Notes: generated by a model not told the origin, from the letters alone. DNA of 64,000 nt from Pseudomonadota bacterium (GCA_023387735.1 JAEWHP010000002.1:1-64000), one strand, 5' to 3'; shown: positions 10,019 through 18,962, numbered from the stretch's first letter. Numbers and translations: made by a program.

Positions 10019-10762
10019 TTAAACGCCGAGCGTGCCGGCCTTCGCCGCGGCATAACGCTCCGCGATCTTGTTCCAGTTCACCGTGTTCCACCACGCCTTG
10101 AGATAATCCGCACGGCGGTTCTGGTAGTTGAGATAATAGGCGTGCTCCCAGACGTCGTTGCCCATCAAGGCGCGCTTGCCGTCCATGATCGGACTGTCCT
10201 GATTCGGACGGGTCTCGATCGCGAGCTTGCCGTCCTTGCTGACGGTCACGAACACCCAGCCGGAGCCGAACTGGCGTCCGCCCGCGGCGTTGAAGTCGTT
10301 CTGGAATTTTTCCAAGCCGCCGAGATCGCGGTCGATCGCGGCCAGCACTTCTCCCTCGGGCTTGCCGCCGTTCGGGCCCATGATTTCCCAGAACATGGTG
10401 TGGTTGGCATGGCCGCCGAGATTGTTGCGGACGGTGAATTTGATGCCGTCGTCGAGCGCGTTCAGATTGCCGAGCACGTCTTCGATCTTTGCCGTTCCCA
10501 GTTGCGCGTTGGTCTTGGCGACGTTGTTCATGTTGGCGACATAGGCCGCGTGGTGGCGGTCGTGATGGATTTCCATCGTCTTGGCGTCGATGTGGGGTTC
10601 GAAAACGTTGAAGGCATAATTCAGCGGCGGCAGCGTGAAGGGGCCTGCTGCGGCGGCCGGTGCCGGCGCCGCGGCTTGCGCGAAGACGGTGCGTGGGACC
10701 GCTGCCATCGCGGCGATGCCGGTTGCGGCAAACATCAGTTGGCGCCGGGACATGAATGACAT
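10019..10762 (-). CDS. Tat-exported Fe/Mn-type superoxide dismutase
   Basis: The protein has 247 aa from ATG 10762, chosen because AGGAGA lies just upstream and a twin-arginine signal follows (SRRQLMF at 5-11, hydrophobic to about 28, AxA-like cleavage near VFA-QA). The mature enzyme has all Fe/Mn-SOD ligands: His in EIHHDRHHAAYV, His in GGHANHTMFW, and Asp and His in DVWEHAYY. Metal-specificity positions are mixed: GGH is Mn-like, whereas QFGSGW is nearer the Fe type. Export by Tat implies folding and metal loading before transport and a periplasmic role. Its neighbour katG suggests shared oxidative defence. Confidence 0.92.
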   Translation of the reverse strand: MSFMSRRQLMFAATGIAAMAAVPRTVFAQAAAPAPAAAAGPFTLPPLNYAFNVFEPHIDAKTMEIHHDRHHAAYVANMNNVAKTNAQLGTAKIEDVLGNLNALDDGIKFTVRNNLGGHANHTMFWEIMGPNGGKPEGEVLAAIDRDLGGLEKFQNDFNAAGGRQFGSGWVFVTVSKDGKLAIETRPNQDSPIMDGKRALMGNDVWEHAYYLNYQNRRADYLKAWWNTVNWNKIAERYAAAKAGTLGV

Positions 10763-10933
10763 CGATTTCTCCTTACCTGTGGTGGAACTGGATACGCTTC
10801 TGTGGCGGCACGGTGACGCCGCTGGCGCGACAACGCGACAAGTTACGAATGGGATCAAAAACCGGTTCGCCGCGGCTGCGGCAGAATCGCACAAGTGTGA
10901 CGCGTTCGCGGTATTCTACCCCGGCCAGGTAAC

Positions 10934-10960
10934 AAAAAAGGGCGGCCTCTCGGCCGCCCC
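10934..10960 (-). terminator. Rho-independent terminator of pnp
   Basis: On the minus strand the 8-bp stem GGGCGGCC/GGCCGCCC with a 4-nt loop is followed by six T residues (10939-10934). It begins about 23 bp after the pnp stop codon, a textbook intrinsic terminator ending the rpsO-pnp end of the translation cluster. Confidence 0.85.
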
Positions 10961-10982
10961 TTGTTCACATTGTTGCGATGCC

Positions 10983-13136
10983 TTACTCGCCGGCCGCTTC
11001 GCGCTGCGGCGCTTCCGCCTTCTGCTTGGCCTCGAGGTCCTCGCCGGTCTCCTGATCGACCACCTTCATCGACAGCCGCGTCTTGCCGCGGTCGTCGAAG
11101 CCGAGCAGCTTGACCTTGACCTTGTCGCCTTCCTTGACGACGTCGGAGGTCTTCTGCACGCGCGCCGAGGCGAGCTGGCTGATGTGGACGAGGCCGTCCT
11201 TGGCGCCGAAGAAGTTCACGAACGCGCCGAACTCCATCACCTTGACAACGGTGCCGTCGTAGATCTGGCCGATCTCCGGATCGGAGGCAATCGACTTGAT
11301 CCACTTGATCGCGGCCTTCATGGCCTCGCCGTCGTTGGAGGCGACCTTGACGGTGCCGTCGTCCTCGATGTTGACCTTGGCGCCGGTCTTCTCGACGATC
11401 TCGCGGATCACCTTGCCGCCGGTGCCGATCACTTCACGGATCTTGTCGGTCGCGATCTTGAAGGTCTCGATGCGCGGAGCGTATTCGCCGAGCTCGGCGC
11501 GGGCGTTGGTCAATGCCTTGGCCATTTCGCCGAGGATGTGGATACGCCCGTCCTTGGCCTGGCCGAGCGCGACCTTCATGATCTCCTCGGTGATGCCCTC
11601 GATCTTGATGTCCATCTGCAGCGAGGTGATGCCCTGGTCGGTGCCGGCCACCTTGAAGTCCATGTCGCCGAGATGATCCTCGTCGCCGAGAATATCGGAC
11701 AGGACCGCATAGCGCGAACCTTCCAGGATCAGGCCCATCGCGATGCCCGCGGTCGGCCGCTTCAGCGGAACGCCCGCATCCATCAGCGCCAGCGAGGCGC
11801 CGCACACCGAAGCCATCGACGACGAGCCGTTGGATTCGGTGATCTCCGAGACGACACGCGTCGTATAGGGGAACTCGTGGTGCGGCGGCAGGACCGGGTG
11901 GATCGCGCGCCAGGCGAGCTTGCCATGGCCGGTCTCGCGGCGCTTGGTGCCGCCGAGACGTCCGGTTTCACCGACCGAGTAGGGCGGGAAATTGTAGTGC
12001 AGCAGGAACGTCTCTTTGTACGTTCCCGACAGCGCGTCGATGTACTGCTCGTCCTCACCGGTGCCGAGCGTGGTCACGACCAGCGCCTGGGTTTCGCCGC
12101 GGGTGAACAGCGCCGAACCGTGGGCGCGCGGCAGCACGCCGACTTCGGCGACGATGTTGCGCACCGTCTTGGAGTCGCGGCCGTCGATGCGCTTGCCGGT
12201 GTCGAGGATGTTCCAGCGAACGATCTTGGCTTCGAGCTCCTTGAAGACGGCGGCGATGCGCAGCTTGTCGTATTTCGGTTCCTGCCCTTCCGGGAAGTAG
12301 TGCGCGATCACCTTCTCCTTGGCCTTGCCCACCGCGGCGTAGCGATCCTGCTTGACCGGGATGGCGTAGGCTGAGCGCAGGTCCTGCTCGATCAGGCCGA
12401 GCATTTCCTTCTCAAGCGCGCTTTCGTCGACGACCTTGACTTCGCGCGGCTCCTTGGCGGCCTTCTCGGCCAGTTCGATGATCGCCTTGATCACCGGCTG
12501 GAAGTGGCGGTGGCCGAACATCACGGCGCCGAGCATGATGTCTTCGTTGAGCTCCTTGGCTTCCGATTCCACCATCAGCACGGCGTCGGCGGTGCCGGCG
12601 ACGACCAGGTCGAGCTGGGTTTCCACCATCTCGTCGAGCGTCGGATTGAGGATGTATTCGTCGTTGCTGAAGCCGACGCGGGCGGCGCCGATCGGGCCCT
12701 TGAAGGGGGCACCGGAAATCGTCAGCGCTGCGGAGGCGGCGACCAGCGCCACGATATCGGGATCGTTTTCCATGTCATGCGACAGAACGGTGACGATGAC
12801 CTGGGTCTCGTTGCGCCAGCCATCCACGAACAGCGGGCGGATCGGGCGGTCGATCAGGCGGGAGACCAGCGTCTCCTTTTCGGTCGGGCGTCCTTCGCGC
12901 TTGAAATAGCCGCCGGGAATGCGGCCCGCGGCATAGGTCTTTTCCTGATAGTCGACGGTCAGCGGCAGGAAGTCGACGCCTTCGCGCGGCGCTTTCGCTG
13001 CGACCACGGTGGCGAGCACGACGGTCTCGCCATAGGTCGCCATCACGGCGCCGTCGGCCTGACGGGCGATCTTGCCGGTTTCCAGCTTGAGGGGACGTCC
13101 ACCCCAGTCGATCTCGACGGAATGCTTGTTGAACAT
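10983..13136 (-). CDS. pnp: Polyribonucleotide nucleotidyltransferase (PNPase)
   Basis: PNPase is a phosphorolytic 3'-5' exoribonuclease of the RNA degradosome. From ATG 13136 (MFNKHSVEIDWGG, the conserved start) it has 717 aa; an ATG five codons upstream at 13151 is the alternative. It contains two RNase PH domains (the second with LGDMDFKVAGTDQG, which holds the catalytic acidic residues), a KH domain with IGTGGKVIREI, and an S1 domain (GQIYDGTVVKVMEFGAFVNF). An acidic/alanine-rich tail ends the protein. It lies downstream of rpsO, as in most proteobacteria, and its leader carries a stem-loop. Confidence 0.97.
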   Translation of the reverse strand: MFNKHSVEIDWGGRPLKLETGKIARQADGAVMATYGETVVLATVVAAKAPREGVDFLPLTVDYQEKTYAAGRIPGGYFKREGRPTEKETLVSRLIDRPIRPLFVDGWRNETQVIVTVLSHDMENDPDIVALVAASAALTISGAPFKGPIGAARVGFSNDEYILNPTLDEMVETQLDLVVAGTADAVLMVESEAKELNEDIMLGAVMFGHRHFQPVIKAIIELAEKAAKEPREVKVVDESALEKEMLGLIEQDLRSAYAIPVKQDRYAAVGKAKEKVIAHYFPEGQEPKYDKLRIAAVFKELEAKIVRWNILDTGKRIDGRDSKTVRNIVAEVGVLPRAHGSALFTRGETQALVVTTLGTGEDEQYIDALSGTYKETFLLHYNFPPYSVGETGRLGGTKRRETGHGKLAWRAIHPVLPPHHEFPYTTRVVSEITESNGSSSMASVCGASLALMDAGVPLKRPTAGIAMGLILEGSRYAVLSDILGDEDHLGDMDFKVAGTDQGITSLQMDIKIEGITEEIMKVALGQAKDGRIHILGEMAKALTNARAELGEYAPRIETFKIATDKIREVIGTGGKVIREIVEKTGAKVNIEDDGTVKVASNDGEAMKAAIKWIKSIASDPEIGQIYDGTVVKVMEFGAFVNFFGAKDGLVHISQLASARVQKTSDVVKEGDKVKVKLLGFDDRGKTRLSMKVVDQETGEDLEAKQKAEAPQREAAGE

Positions 13137-13422
13137 AGTGGTTTCTTTCATGGGTTGACGAGAGCGCGGAGCCCAAAAACACAAAGACCATGCGCAAGAT
13201 TGCGGGACGCTGATCGCAATGCGTCATCAGCGTCCGGCGATCCTGCCATGGTCTTCGTCTTTCGGATGGCGTCCATCCTCTCGGCAGTCACGGGCACCTT
13301 GCCCTGCCCAGCGGCCGGATTGCTGCTGGACGTTGGTAGGGCATGATCCATTCCGGATGATGCCCTTGCACATGATCGTCTCCGAGAAATTCGGAGTCCG
13401 CTTTCCGGAAGATCATGCGAAA
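13137..13422. other. pnp leader / rpsO-pnp intergenic region
   Basis: About 290 bases lie between the rpsO terminator and the pnp start, without a gene. The stretch holds a perfect 10-bp inverted repeat (13205-13235) in the presumed pnp leader. A palindrome-rich segment at about 13338-13419 (GGGCAT..ATGCCC, GATCATGCG) resembles dispersed palindromes I remember from Bradyrhizobium genomes. A pnp promoter is expected here because the upstream operon is terminated. Confidence 0.5.
13205..13235 (-). promoter_or_regulatory. Stem-loop in the pnp leader
   Basis: GGACGCTGAT and ATCAGCGTCC form a perfect 10-bp stem around an 11-nt loop, about 70-100 nt upstream of the pnp start codon on the minus strand. 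No T-run follows, so it is not a terminator. In E. coli a pnp leader stem-loop is cut by RNase III and mediates PNPase autoregulation; an equivalent role here is inference. Confidence 0.5.
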
Positions 13423-13443
13423 ACGCGCGCAGACTGCGCGCGT
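13420..13443 (-). terminator. Rho-independent terminator of rpsO
   Basis: On the minus strand, ACGCGCGCAG and CTGCGCGCGT form a 10-bp inverted repeat around a single central base, so a few inner pairs must open to form the loop. It is followed by T residues (13423-13420) and starts about 10 bp after the rpsO stop. It should separate rpsO from pnp, at least partly. Confidence 0.8.
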
Positions 13444-13453
13444 ACTCTTCAAA

Positions 13454-13723
13454 TCAACGACGAATGTTGTGCTTTTCGAGCAGCGCCTTGTAGCGCGCCT
13501 CGTCCTTCCGCTTGATGTAATCGAGCAGGGAACGACGTGTTGCGACCATTTTCAAAAGACCCCGGCGCGAATGATTGTCCTTCACGTGGGATTTGAAGTG
13601 CCCGGTGAGATTGTTGATGCGTTCGGACAGGATCGCAACCTGAACCTCGGGCGAGCCGGTATCGCCGGCCTTGTTGGCATTCGTCTTGATGACTTCCGCT
13701 TTGCGTTCGGCGGTAATCGACAT
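13454..13723 (-). CDS. rpsO: 30S ribosomal protein S15
   Basis: S15 (89 aa from ATG 13723) binds 16S rRNA early in 30S platform assembly. MSITAERKAEVI at the start, GSPEVQVAILSERI, and the conserved HSRRGLLKMVATRRSLLDYI core are diagnostic. It starts 2 bp after the truB stop, consistent with co-transcription. In E. coli S15 represses its own translation via an mRNA pseudoknot; no such element was resolved here. Confidence 0.97.
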   Translation of the reverse strand: MSITAERKAEVIKTNANKAGDTGSPEVQVAILSERINNLTGHFKSHVKDNHSRRGLLKMVATRRSLLDYIKRKDEARYKALLEKHNIRR

Positions 13724-13725
13724 CG

Positions 13726-14889
13726 TCAAACTCTCTCATGGCTGCGACCGGGACTGGCAGTCAGCCCGGTCAGGTTGAACACGCGCTTGGGGATGAGTTC
13801 GCCATTGCCAATTTCGGCGAGGGCCAGAAGCCGGCCTGCCACCGTGACATAGACTGTGCCGCTACTATTGGGCGCATCCCGTCCGCGCAACAAAACGGCC
13901 TGGCCCCGGTGGAGCCTTGCCGCATCAGCCCGTGTGACGGCCAGTGCCGGGATGTCGTCCAGCGCGGTCTCAACGGGCAAAAGCGCGTCGGCGAGGCTTC
14001 CCTCGCCAGACGCGGCTCTATTACACAAAGCCTCCAACTGTTCCAGCGGAATCATGTCCGCCTCGCGGAACGGGCCGACCAAAGTGCGCCGCAGGGCGCA
14101 GATATGGCCGAAACAGCCCAGAATCCGGCCGATATCGCGGGCCAGTGCCCGGACATAGGTGCCCTTGCCGCACTCGGCCTCGAACACGGACTGGCCGTTG
14201 TCGCCGTGTTCCACGAGGGTCAGTTCGTGAATCTCGACCGGCCGGGGCTTCAGTTCCACGGTCTCGCCATCCCGCGCCAGGTCATAGGCGCGCTCGCCCT
14301 GGACCTTGATCGCCGAATATTGCGGCGGGATCTGCTCGATCAGGCCGGTGAAGCGCGGCAGCAGGGCGCGGATCGCATCCGCCGTTGGACGGAGTTCGCT
14401 CGTCTGGGTTACCCGGCCCTCGGTGTCGTCGGTGTCGCGTTCCTCGCCCCAGGCCACCGTGAAGCGGTAGCGCTTGCGGCCGTCCATCACGAAGGGAACC
14501 GTCTTGGTGGCTTCGCCGAGCGCGATCGGCAGGCCGCCGGAGGCCAGCGGATCGAGCGTGCCGGCATGGCCGGCGCGCTTGGCCTGGAACAGGCGCTTGA
14601 GGACGGCGACCGCATGCGTCGAGGTCATGCCGATCGGCTTGTCGAGCACCACCCAGCCATGGACGTCGCGCTTGTCGCGCCGTGGCTGGTTGTTCTGGCG
14701 CGCCGGCTTGTTGTTGAGCGGGTCGTTGTTTCCGCGCCGACCGTTGTCGTCCGCGCGGCGACCGTTGTCGTCCGCACGGCGGTTGCCATCGTCGGCGCGG
14801 CGCGCATCATCGACAGAAATATTTTTCTCTGCGTCGCGCGATTCCGCATTCTGCGGCTCGATCACAGGATTGGCCGTGGTCATCGTCAT
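13726..14889 (-). CDS. truB: tRNA pseudouridine-55 synthase
   Basis: TruB isomerises U55 in the T-loop of tRNAs. From ATG 14889 it has 387 aa, longer than the usual 290-320 because of an N-terminal extension of about 75 residues that is rich in Asp, Arg and Asn and contains RRADDNG repeats. The catalytic domain begins at VHGWVVLDKPIGMTST and has the catalytic Asp in GHAGTLDPLASG. The ATG overlaps the rbfA stop by one base (TGATG), pointing to translational coupling; a TTG one codon earlier is also possible. The extension looks disordered and is not part of the fold. Confidence 0.95.
   Translation of the reverse strand: MTMTTANPVIEPQNAESRDAEKNISVDDARRADDGNRRADDNGRRADDNGRRGNNDPLNNKPARQNNQPRRDKRDVHGWVVLDKPIGMTSTHAVAVLKRLFQAKRAGHAGTLDPLASGGLPIALGEATKTVPFVMDGRKRYRFTVAWGEERDTDDTEGRVTQTSELRPTADAIRALLPRFTGLIEQIPPQYSAIKVQGERAYDLARDGETVELKPRPVEIHELTLVEHGDNGQSVFEAECGKGTYVRALARDIGRILGCFGHICALRRTLVGPFREADMIPLEQLEALCNRAASGEGSLADALLPVETALDDIPALAVTRADAARLHRGQAVLLRGRDAPNSSGTVYVTVAGRLLALAEIGNGELIPKRVFNLTGLTASPGRSHERV
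14725..14802 (-). repeat. 21-bp tandem repeats in truB
   Basis: Three 21-bp units plus a partial fourth encode RRADDGN, RRADDNG, RRADDNG and RRGNN in the TruB N-terminal extension. The copies are similar at DNA level, suggesting recent slippage expansion and likely length variation between strains. Confidence 0.8.
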
Positions 14890-15302
14890 CAATTGTCGTC
14901 CGAATCGGGTGCGAGGTCTCTTTGCACCGCAGGTGTTCGCAGTAATTTCTCGATCCGTTCCGCTTCGTCGAATCGTTCATCGACGCGAAAGCGAAGATCA
15001 GGGGCAAATTTTAAGTTAACGCGGTGGGCAATCTCGCCGCGCAGGAATTTCTTGTTGCGATCGAGCGCCGCGATCACTGCGTCGGTGTCGCGGCCGCCGA
15101 GCGGCATGACGTAAATCGTCGCGAGTTTCAGGTCGGGCGACATCCGCACCTCGGGGACGGTGATGATGTGGCCCTCGAGGTCGGGGTCGTGAACGTTACC
15201 CTGCGCCAGAATCTCGGCGATGGCATGGCGCACGGTCTCGCCGACGCGCAATTGGCGTTGCGAGCCTCCCGGCGTGGAACCCTTGTTGTGATGGCGGGGC
15301 AT
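14889..15302 (-). CDS. rbfA: 30S ribosome-binding factor A
   Basis: RbfA (137 aa from ATG 15302) binds the 5' helix of 16S rRNA during 30S maturation. Diagnostic features are VGETVRHAIAEIL near the start, VRMSPDLKLATIYVMPLG, and LKFAPDLRFRVDERFDEAERIEKLL at the end, including the KH-like core. The start MPRHHNKG is preferred over an in-frame extension to 15329, which runs into a palindromic repeat. It lies between infB and truB as in the classical operon. Confidence 0.95.
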   Translation of the reverse strand: MPRHHNKGSTPGGSQRQLRVGETVRHAIAEILAQGNVHDPDLEGHIITVPEVRMSPDLKLATIYVMPLGGRDTDAVIAALDRNKKFLRGEIAHRVNLKFAPDLRFRVDERFDEAERIEKLLRTPAVQRDLAPDSDDN

Positions 15303-15321
15303 TTTCGAAATCCCAATTGTC

Positions 15322-15412
15322 GTCATCACCCGCGAATGCGGGTGATCCAGTATTCCCTGCCCAAAGTTAATGGCGGTGACCGCCGGATGCCCCGCCGCTG
15401 CGGGGCATGACG
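15322..15412. repeat. Dispersed palindrome pair between infB and rbfA
   Basis: Two hairpins (CATCACCCGC..GCGGGTGATCCAG and GGATGCCCCGCC..CGGGGCATGACG) occupy the infB-rbfA gap. The same closing arm occurs at 45830-45863. Being inside an operon, it could modulate transcript stability between infB and the downstream genes. Confidence 0.7.
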
Positions 15413-15451
15413 GTTCGGTTCAATTTCCCAGGCTCTTCGTAAGGTTTGGAC

Positions 15452-18115
15452 TTACAGAGAGCGCTGGATGGTCTCCACGCGATAGCATTCGATGACGTCG
15501 CCGACGCGCATGTCGCCGTAATTCTCGAACGCCATGCCGCATTCCTGGCCGGACTGCACTTCCTTCACTTCGTCCTTGAAGCGCTTCAGCGTCGAGAGCT
15601 TGCCTTCGTGCACGACGACGTTGTCGCGGATCAGGCGCACATTGGCGCCGCGTTCCACGGTGCCGTCGGTGACGCGGCAACCGGCGACCTTGCCGACCTT
15701 GGAGATGTTGAACACTTCCAGGATCTGGGCGTTGCCGAGCATGGTTTCGCGCAGCGTCGGCGCGAGCAGGCCGGACATCGCCTTTTTGATGTCGTCCACG
15801 AGATCGTAGATGATGTTGTAGTAGCGGATCTCGATGCCGTTGCGCTTGGCGGCCGCCGCGGCTTCCTTGTTGGCTCGTACCGAGAAGCCGATGATCGCGG
15901 CGTTGAAACCTTCCGCCAGCGTGACGTCGGATTCCGAGATGCCGCCGACGCCTGCATGCAGGATGCGGGCTGCGACTTCGTCGGTGCCGAGTTTTTCCAG
16001 CGAACCCAGGATGGCCTCGAGCGAACCCTGCACGTCGGCCTTCACGATCAGCGGGAATTCCTTGCGGCCCGAGGTCTTGAGCTGAGACATCATCTGTTCG
16101 AGCGAGCCGCGCATGCCGGAAATCGAGGCGGCGGCGTTCTCGCGCTTCTGGTGGGCGCGATAGCTCGTGACCTGTCGGGCACGGGCTTCGTTCTCGACCA
16201 CGGCAAGGCGGTCGCCGGCTTCCGGCGGACCGTTGAAGCCGAGCACCTCGACCGGCACCGACGGTCCGGCCTCGGAGATGTTCTCGCCCTGGTCGGAGAT
16301 CAGCGCGCGGACGCGGCCCATTTCGGCGCCGGCCACGATGATGTCGCCGACGCGCAGTGTGCCGCGCTGGACCAGCACGGTGGCGACCGGACCGCGGCCG
16401 CGATCGAGCTTGGCTTCGATCACGGTGCCTTCGGCGGGGCGCTCCGAATTGGTCTTGAGGTCGAGCAGTTCGGCCTGCAGCGCGATCATCTCGAGCAGCT
16501 TGTCGAGATTGGTCTTGTTCTTGGCAGACACCTCGACGTCGACGACTTCACCGCCGAACGATTCGACCTGGACCTCGTGCTGCAGCAGTTCGGTGCGCAC
16601 GCGCTCCGGCTTGGCGTCGGGCTTGTCGATCTTGTTGATCGCCACGATCATCGGCACCTTCGCCGCCTTGGCGTGGTTGATCGCCTCGATGGTCTGCGGC
16701 ATGACGCCGTCGTCAGCCGCCACCACCAGGATCACGATATCGGTGACCTTGGCGCCGCGCGCACGCATCGCGGTGAACGCGGCGTGGCCGGGCGTATCGA
16801 TGAAGGTGATCTTCTTGCCGCTTTCCGGCGAGGTCACCTGATAGGCGCCGATATGCTGGGTGATGCCGCCGGCTTCGCCGGACACCACATTGGCATGGCG
16901 CAGCGCATCGAGCAGCGAGGTCTTGCCGTGGTCGACATGGCCCATCACGGTGACGACCGGCGAGCGCGGCTCGGTATCGGTGGAATCGTCGACGACGTCG
17001 AACAGGCCCTCTTCGACGTCGGATGCGGCGACGCGCTTGACGCTGTGGCCCATTTCCTCGGCGATCAGCTGCGCGGTGTCGGCATCGATCACGTCGGTGA
17101 TCTTGTGCATCGCGCCCTGCTTCATCAGCAGTCGGATGACATCGACCGCGCGCTCCGACATGCGGTTGGCGAGTTCCTGGATCGTGATCGCCTCGGGGAT
17201 CGTGACCTCGCGGATCAGCTTTTCCTTTGGCTCGTTGGAGGCATGGCCCTTCAGGCGCTGGGTACGGCGGCGGAACGAGGCGATCGAACGCTCGCGCACG
17301 TCGTCGGCGTTGAGCGCGGTGACCAGCGTCAGGCGGCCGCGTTCCTTCTGCGGTCCCGGCTTGTGGGTGGTCTTCGGAGGCATCGCCGGGCGCATCGCAC
17401 CGCCAGGGCCGCGGCGGACCTGGCGCGGAGCTTCATCATCGTCGGAACCGTCGGAGGCGACCCCCGGGGCGCGCGCAGGCGTCGCAGCAGCCGGACGGGC
17501 GGCGGTGGGACGGGCAGCTGATGCCGTCGGACGCGCCGCGGTGGCGGCCGCCGGCGTTGCTGCCGGGGCAGCCTTGGCCTCGGCCTCGCCGAACCGCTTC
17601 TTGGCCTCGACTTCCGCCTTGCGCTTGGATTCTTCTTCCTGGCGATGCCGCTCTTCCTCGGCCTTGCGGCGGGCTTCAGCGGCCTCACGCTCGGCCTTCT
17701 CGATGCCTTCGCGGCTGGCGCGGCGCTTGGCCTCTTCCTCGGCCAGGCGCCGTTCCTCGACTTCGCGGACCTTGGCGTCGGCAAGTGCGCTGGCGCGGGC
17801 AGAGCGCTCGTCTTCGGTGAGCGTCCGCAGCACGACGCCGGAACCGCTGCGCGGCGCGTTAGGCGCTGCTGCAGGGCGGGAGAGGGGCGGCTTGGCGGGC
17901 GCCGCCTTGGCGACGACCGGCTCGGGCGCCTGCGTCTCGGCTGCGGGCGCATCGCCGCCGACGCGGCGCTTGCCACGTTTCTCGACCACGACCTGCTTGG
18001 TCCGGCCATGGCTGAAGCTCTGGCGGACGGTGCCCGTCTCGACGCGCGGCTTGAGCGTCAAGGTCTTGGTCGGGACACTCAAAGTCTTGTCGCCAGGCGT
18101 TTTGGTATCAACCAT
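15452..18115 (-). CDS. infB: Translation initiation factor IF-2
   Basis: IF-2 (887 aa) is the GTPase that brings fMet-tRNA to the 30S subunit. The N-terminal 270 or so residues are a basic/acidic, Ala-Arg-Glu-rich stretch predicted to form a long charged coiled coil and linker. The G domain carries GHVDHGKTSLLD (P-loop), GGITQHIGAY (switch I), DTPGHAAFTAMR (G3) and NKIDKPDA (G4). Domains II-IV follow, ending in the fMet-tRNA-binding barrel with ECGMAFENYGDM. It is downstream of nusA and ylxR in the expected order. Confidence 0.97.
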   Translation of the reverse strand: MVDTKTPGDKTLSVPTKTLTLKPRVETGTVRQSFSHGRTKQVVVEKRGKRRVGGDAPAAETQAPEPVVAKAAPAKPPLSRPAAAPNAPRSGSGVVLRTLTEDERSARASALADAKVREVEERRLAEEEAKRRASREGIEKAEREAAEARRKAEEERHRQEEESKRKAEVEAKKRFGEAEAKAAPAATPAAATAARPTASAARPTAARPAAATPARAPGVASDGSDDDEAPRQVRRGPGGAMRPAMPPKTTHKPGPQKERGRLTLVTALNADDVRERSIASFRRRTQRLKGHASNEPKEKLIREVTIPEAITIQELANRMSERAVDVIRLLMKQGAMHKITDVIDADTAQLIAEEMGHSVKRVAASDVEEGLFDVVDDSTDTEPRSPVVTVMGHVDHGKTSLLDALRHANVVSGEAGGITQHIGAYQVTSPESGKKITFIDTPGHAAFTAMRARGAKVTDIVILVVAADDGVMPQTIEAINHAKAAKVPMIVAINKIDKPDAKPERVRTELLQHEVQVESFGGEVVDVEVSAKNKTNLDKLLEMIALQAELLDLKTNSERPAEGTVIEAKLDRGRGPVATVLVQRGTLRVGDIIVAGAEMGRVRALISDQGENISEAGPSVPVEVLGFNGPPEAGDRLAVVENEARARQVTSYRAHQKRENAAASISGMRGSLEQMMSQLKTSGRKEFPLIVKADVQGSLEAILGSLEKLGTDEVAARILHAGVGGISESDVTLAEGFNAAIIGFSVRANKEAAAAAKRNGIEIRYYNIIYDLVDDIKKAMSGLLAPTLRETMLGNAQILEVFNISKVGKVAGCRVTDGTVERGANVRLIRDNVVVHEGKLSTLKRFKDEVKEVQSGQECGMAFENYGDMRVGDVIECYRVETIQRSL

Positions 18116-18206
18116 TCAAGAGTCCTAATCTCGTTAGTTTCGTGCGTTTCCGCACTATCATTGAAGCCGTTCTTGCCTCGAAGCAGGTCTTCGGAACCAA
18201 TCTTCG

Positions 18207-18887
18207 TCAGAATTTCTGGCCGCCATCCCCGGTCTTGTCGTCATCGGCCGCCCGGTATCGAACCAGGGTCTGGCAGCGCGACAGGAACGTCTTGCTCGCC
18301 GGGCCCGCGAGCAGGGCAGCATGTATCACATTTGACCGGCCCAGTGCCAAATCCAATTCAGCCGAAGTTAAAACGGTAACGGTCGCCAAAAGCGGCGATT
18401 CACCAACAATTCGGCTTCTCTGCCCCGCGATCGCGTCCAATTTGCGGATTCCGTCGGCCGCGCCGTCCGAAGCATGGATCAGGGCTTCGGCCTTGCCCTG
18501 TTCGAGCAACGTCTCGACCTTGGCAAAGCCGGAAACCACCTGACCGGCCTTGGCGGCCATGGCCAGTGCCTCGGTCGCGCTCCGAACCAGCAAAGCCTCG
18601 GTATCGGCGGGAAGGGTCGCGGCGACGCGGACGTCGCGTTTGAACCCCTTGCTAAACTGGTGACGGCGTACCGCTTCCGCAACCGTCCGGCGCGATGCCG
18701 AGATCCACAGGCCGCGGCCGGGCAGCTTGCGCTTCAAATCGGGAATGACTTCGCCCTGGGGCGAGACGACAAACCGGATCAGTTCGTCGATTCCGCGCAC
18801 CTCGCGGCTGACCGCGCACATCCGCATGGTCGCGGACCTGTCGGTCCGCGGTCCATTGTCGAGATCGGGGTCGGCCAAAGCGAGCAT
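18207..18887 (-). CDS. YlxR/DUF448 RNA-binding protein with L7Ae-like domain
   Basis: This 226-aa protein starts at ATG 18887. The N-terminal YlxR domain has MRMCAVSREV, LIRFVVSPQG and the family motif LPGRGLWISASR. The C-terminal half (about residues 90-190, AGQVVSGFAKVETLLEQGKA) resembles the ribosomal L7Ae/L30e fold, giving the two-domain form common in alphaproteobacteria. YlxR proteins are nucleic-acid-binding and travel with nusA and infB; the exact function in this lineage is unproven. The upstream open frame to 18938 has no supporting homology. Confidence 0.88.
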   Translation of the reverse strand: MLALADPDLDNGPRTDRSATMRMCAVSREVRGIDELIRFVVSPQGEVIPDLKRKLPGRGLWISASRRTVAEAVRRHQFSKGFKRDVRVAATLPADTEALLVRSATEALAMAAKAGQVVSGFAKVETLLEQGKAEALIHASDGAADGIRKLDAIAGQRSRIVGESPLLATVTVLTSAELDLALGRSNVIHAALLAGPASKTFLSRCQTLVRYRAADDDKTGDGGQKF

Positions 18888-18962
18888 GCCTGTCTTGTAG
18901 CTCCGGTCATCTGCGCACGGACTGCGCGCAGAATGCACTTTCGGTTGTGCGGAACACCCGCA

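Noticed and set aside
15446..17521. A 691-aa plus-strand open frame opposite infB
   Set aside because: Antisense of the conserved IF-2 GTPase domains, with no family features of its own.
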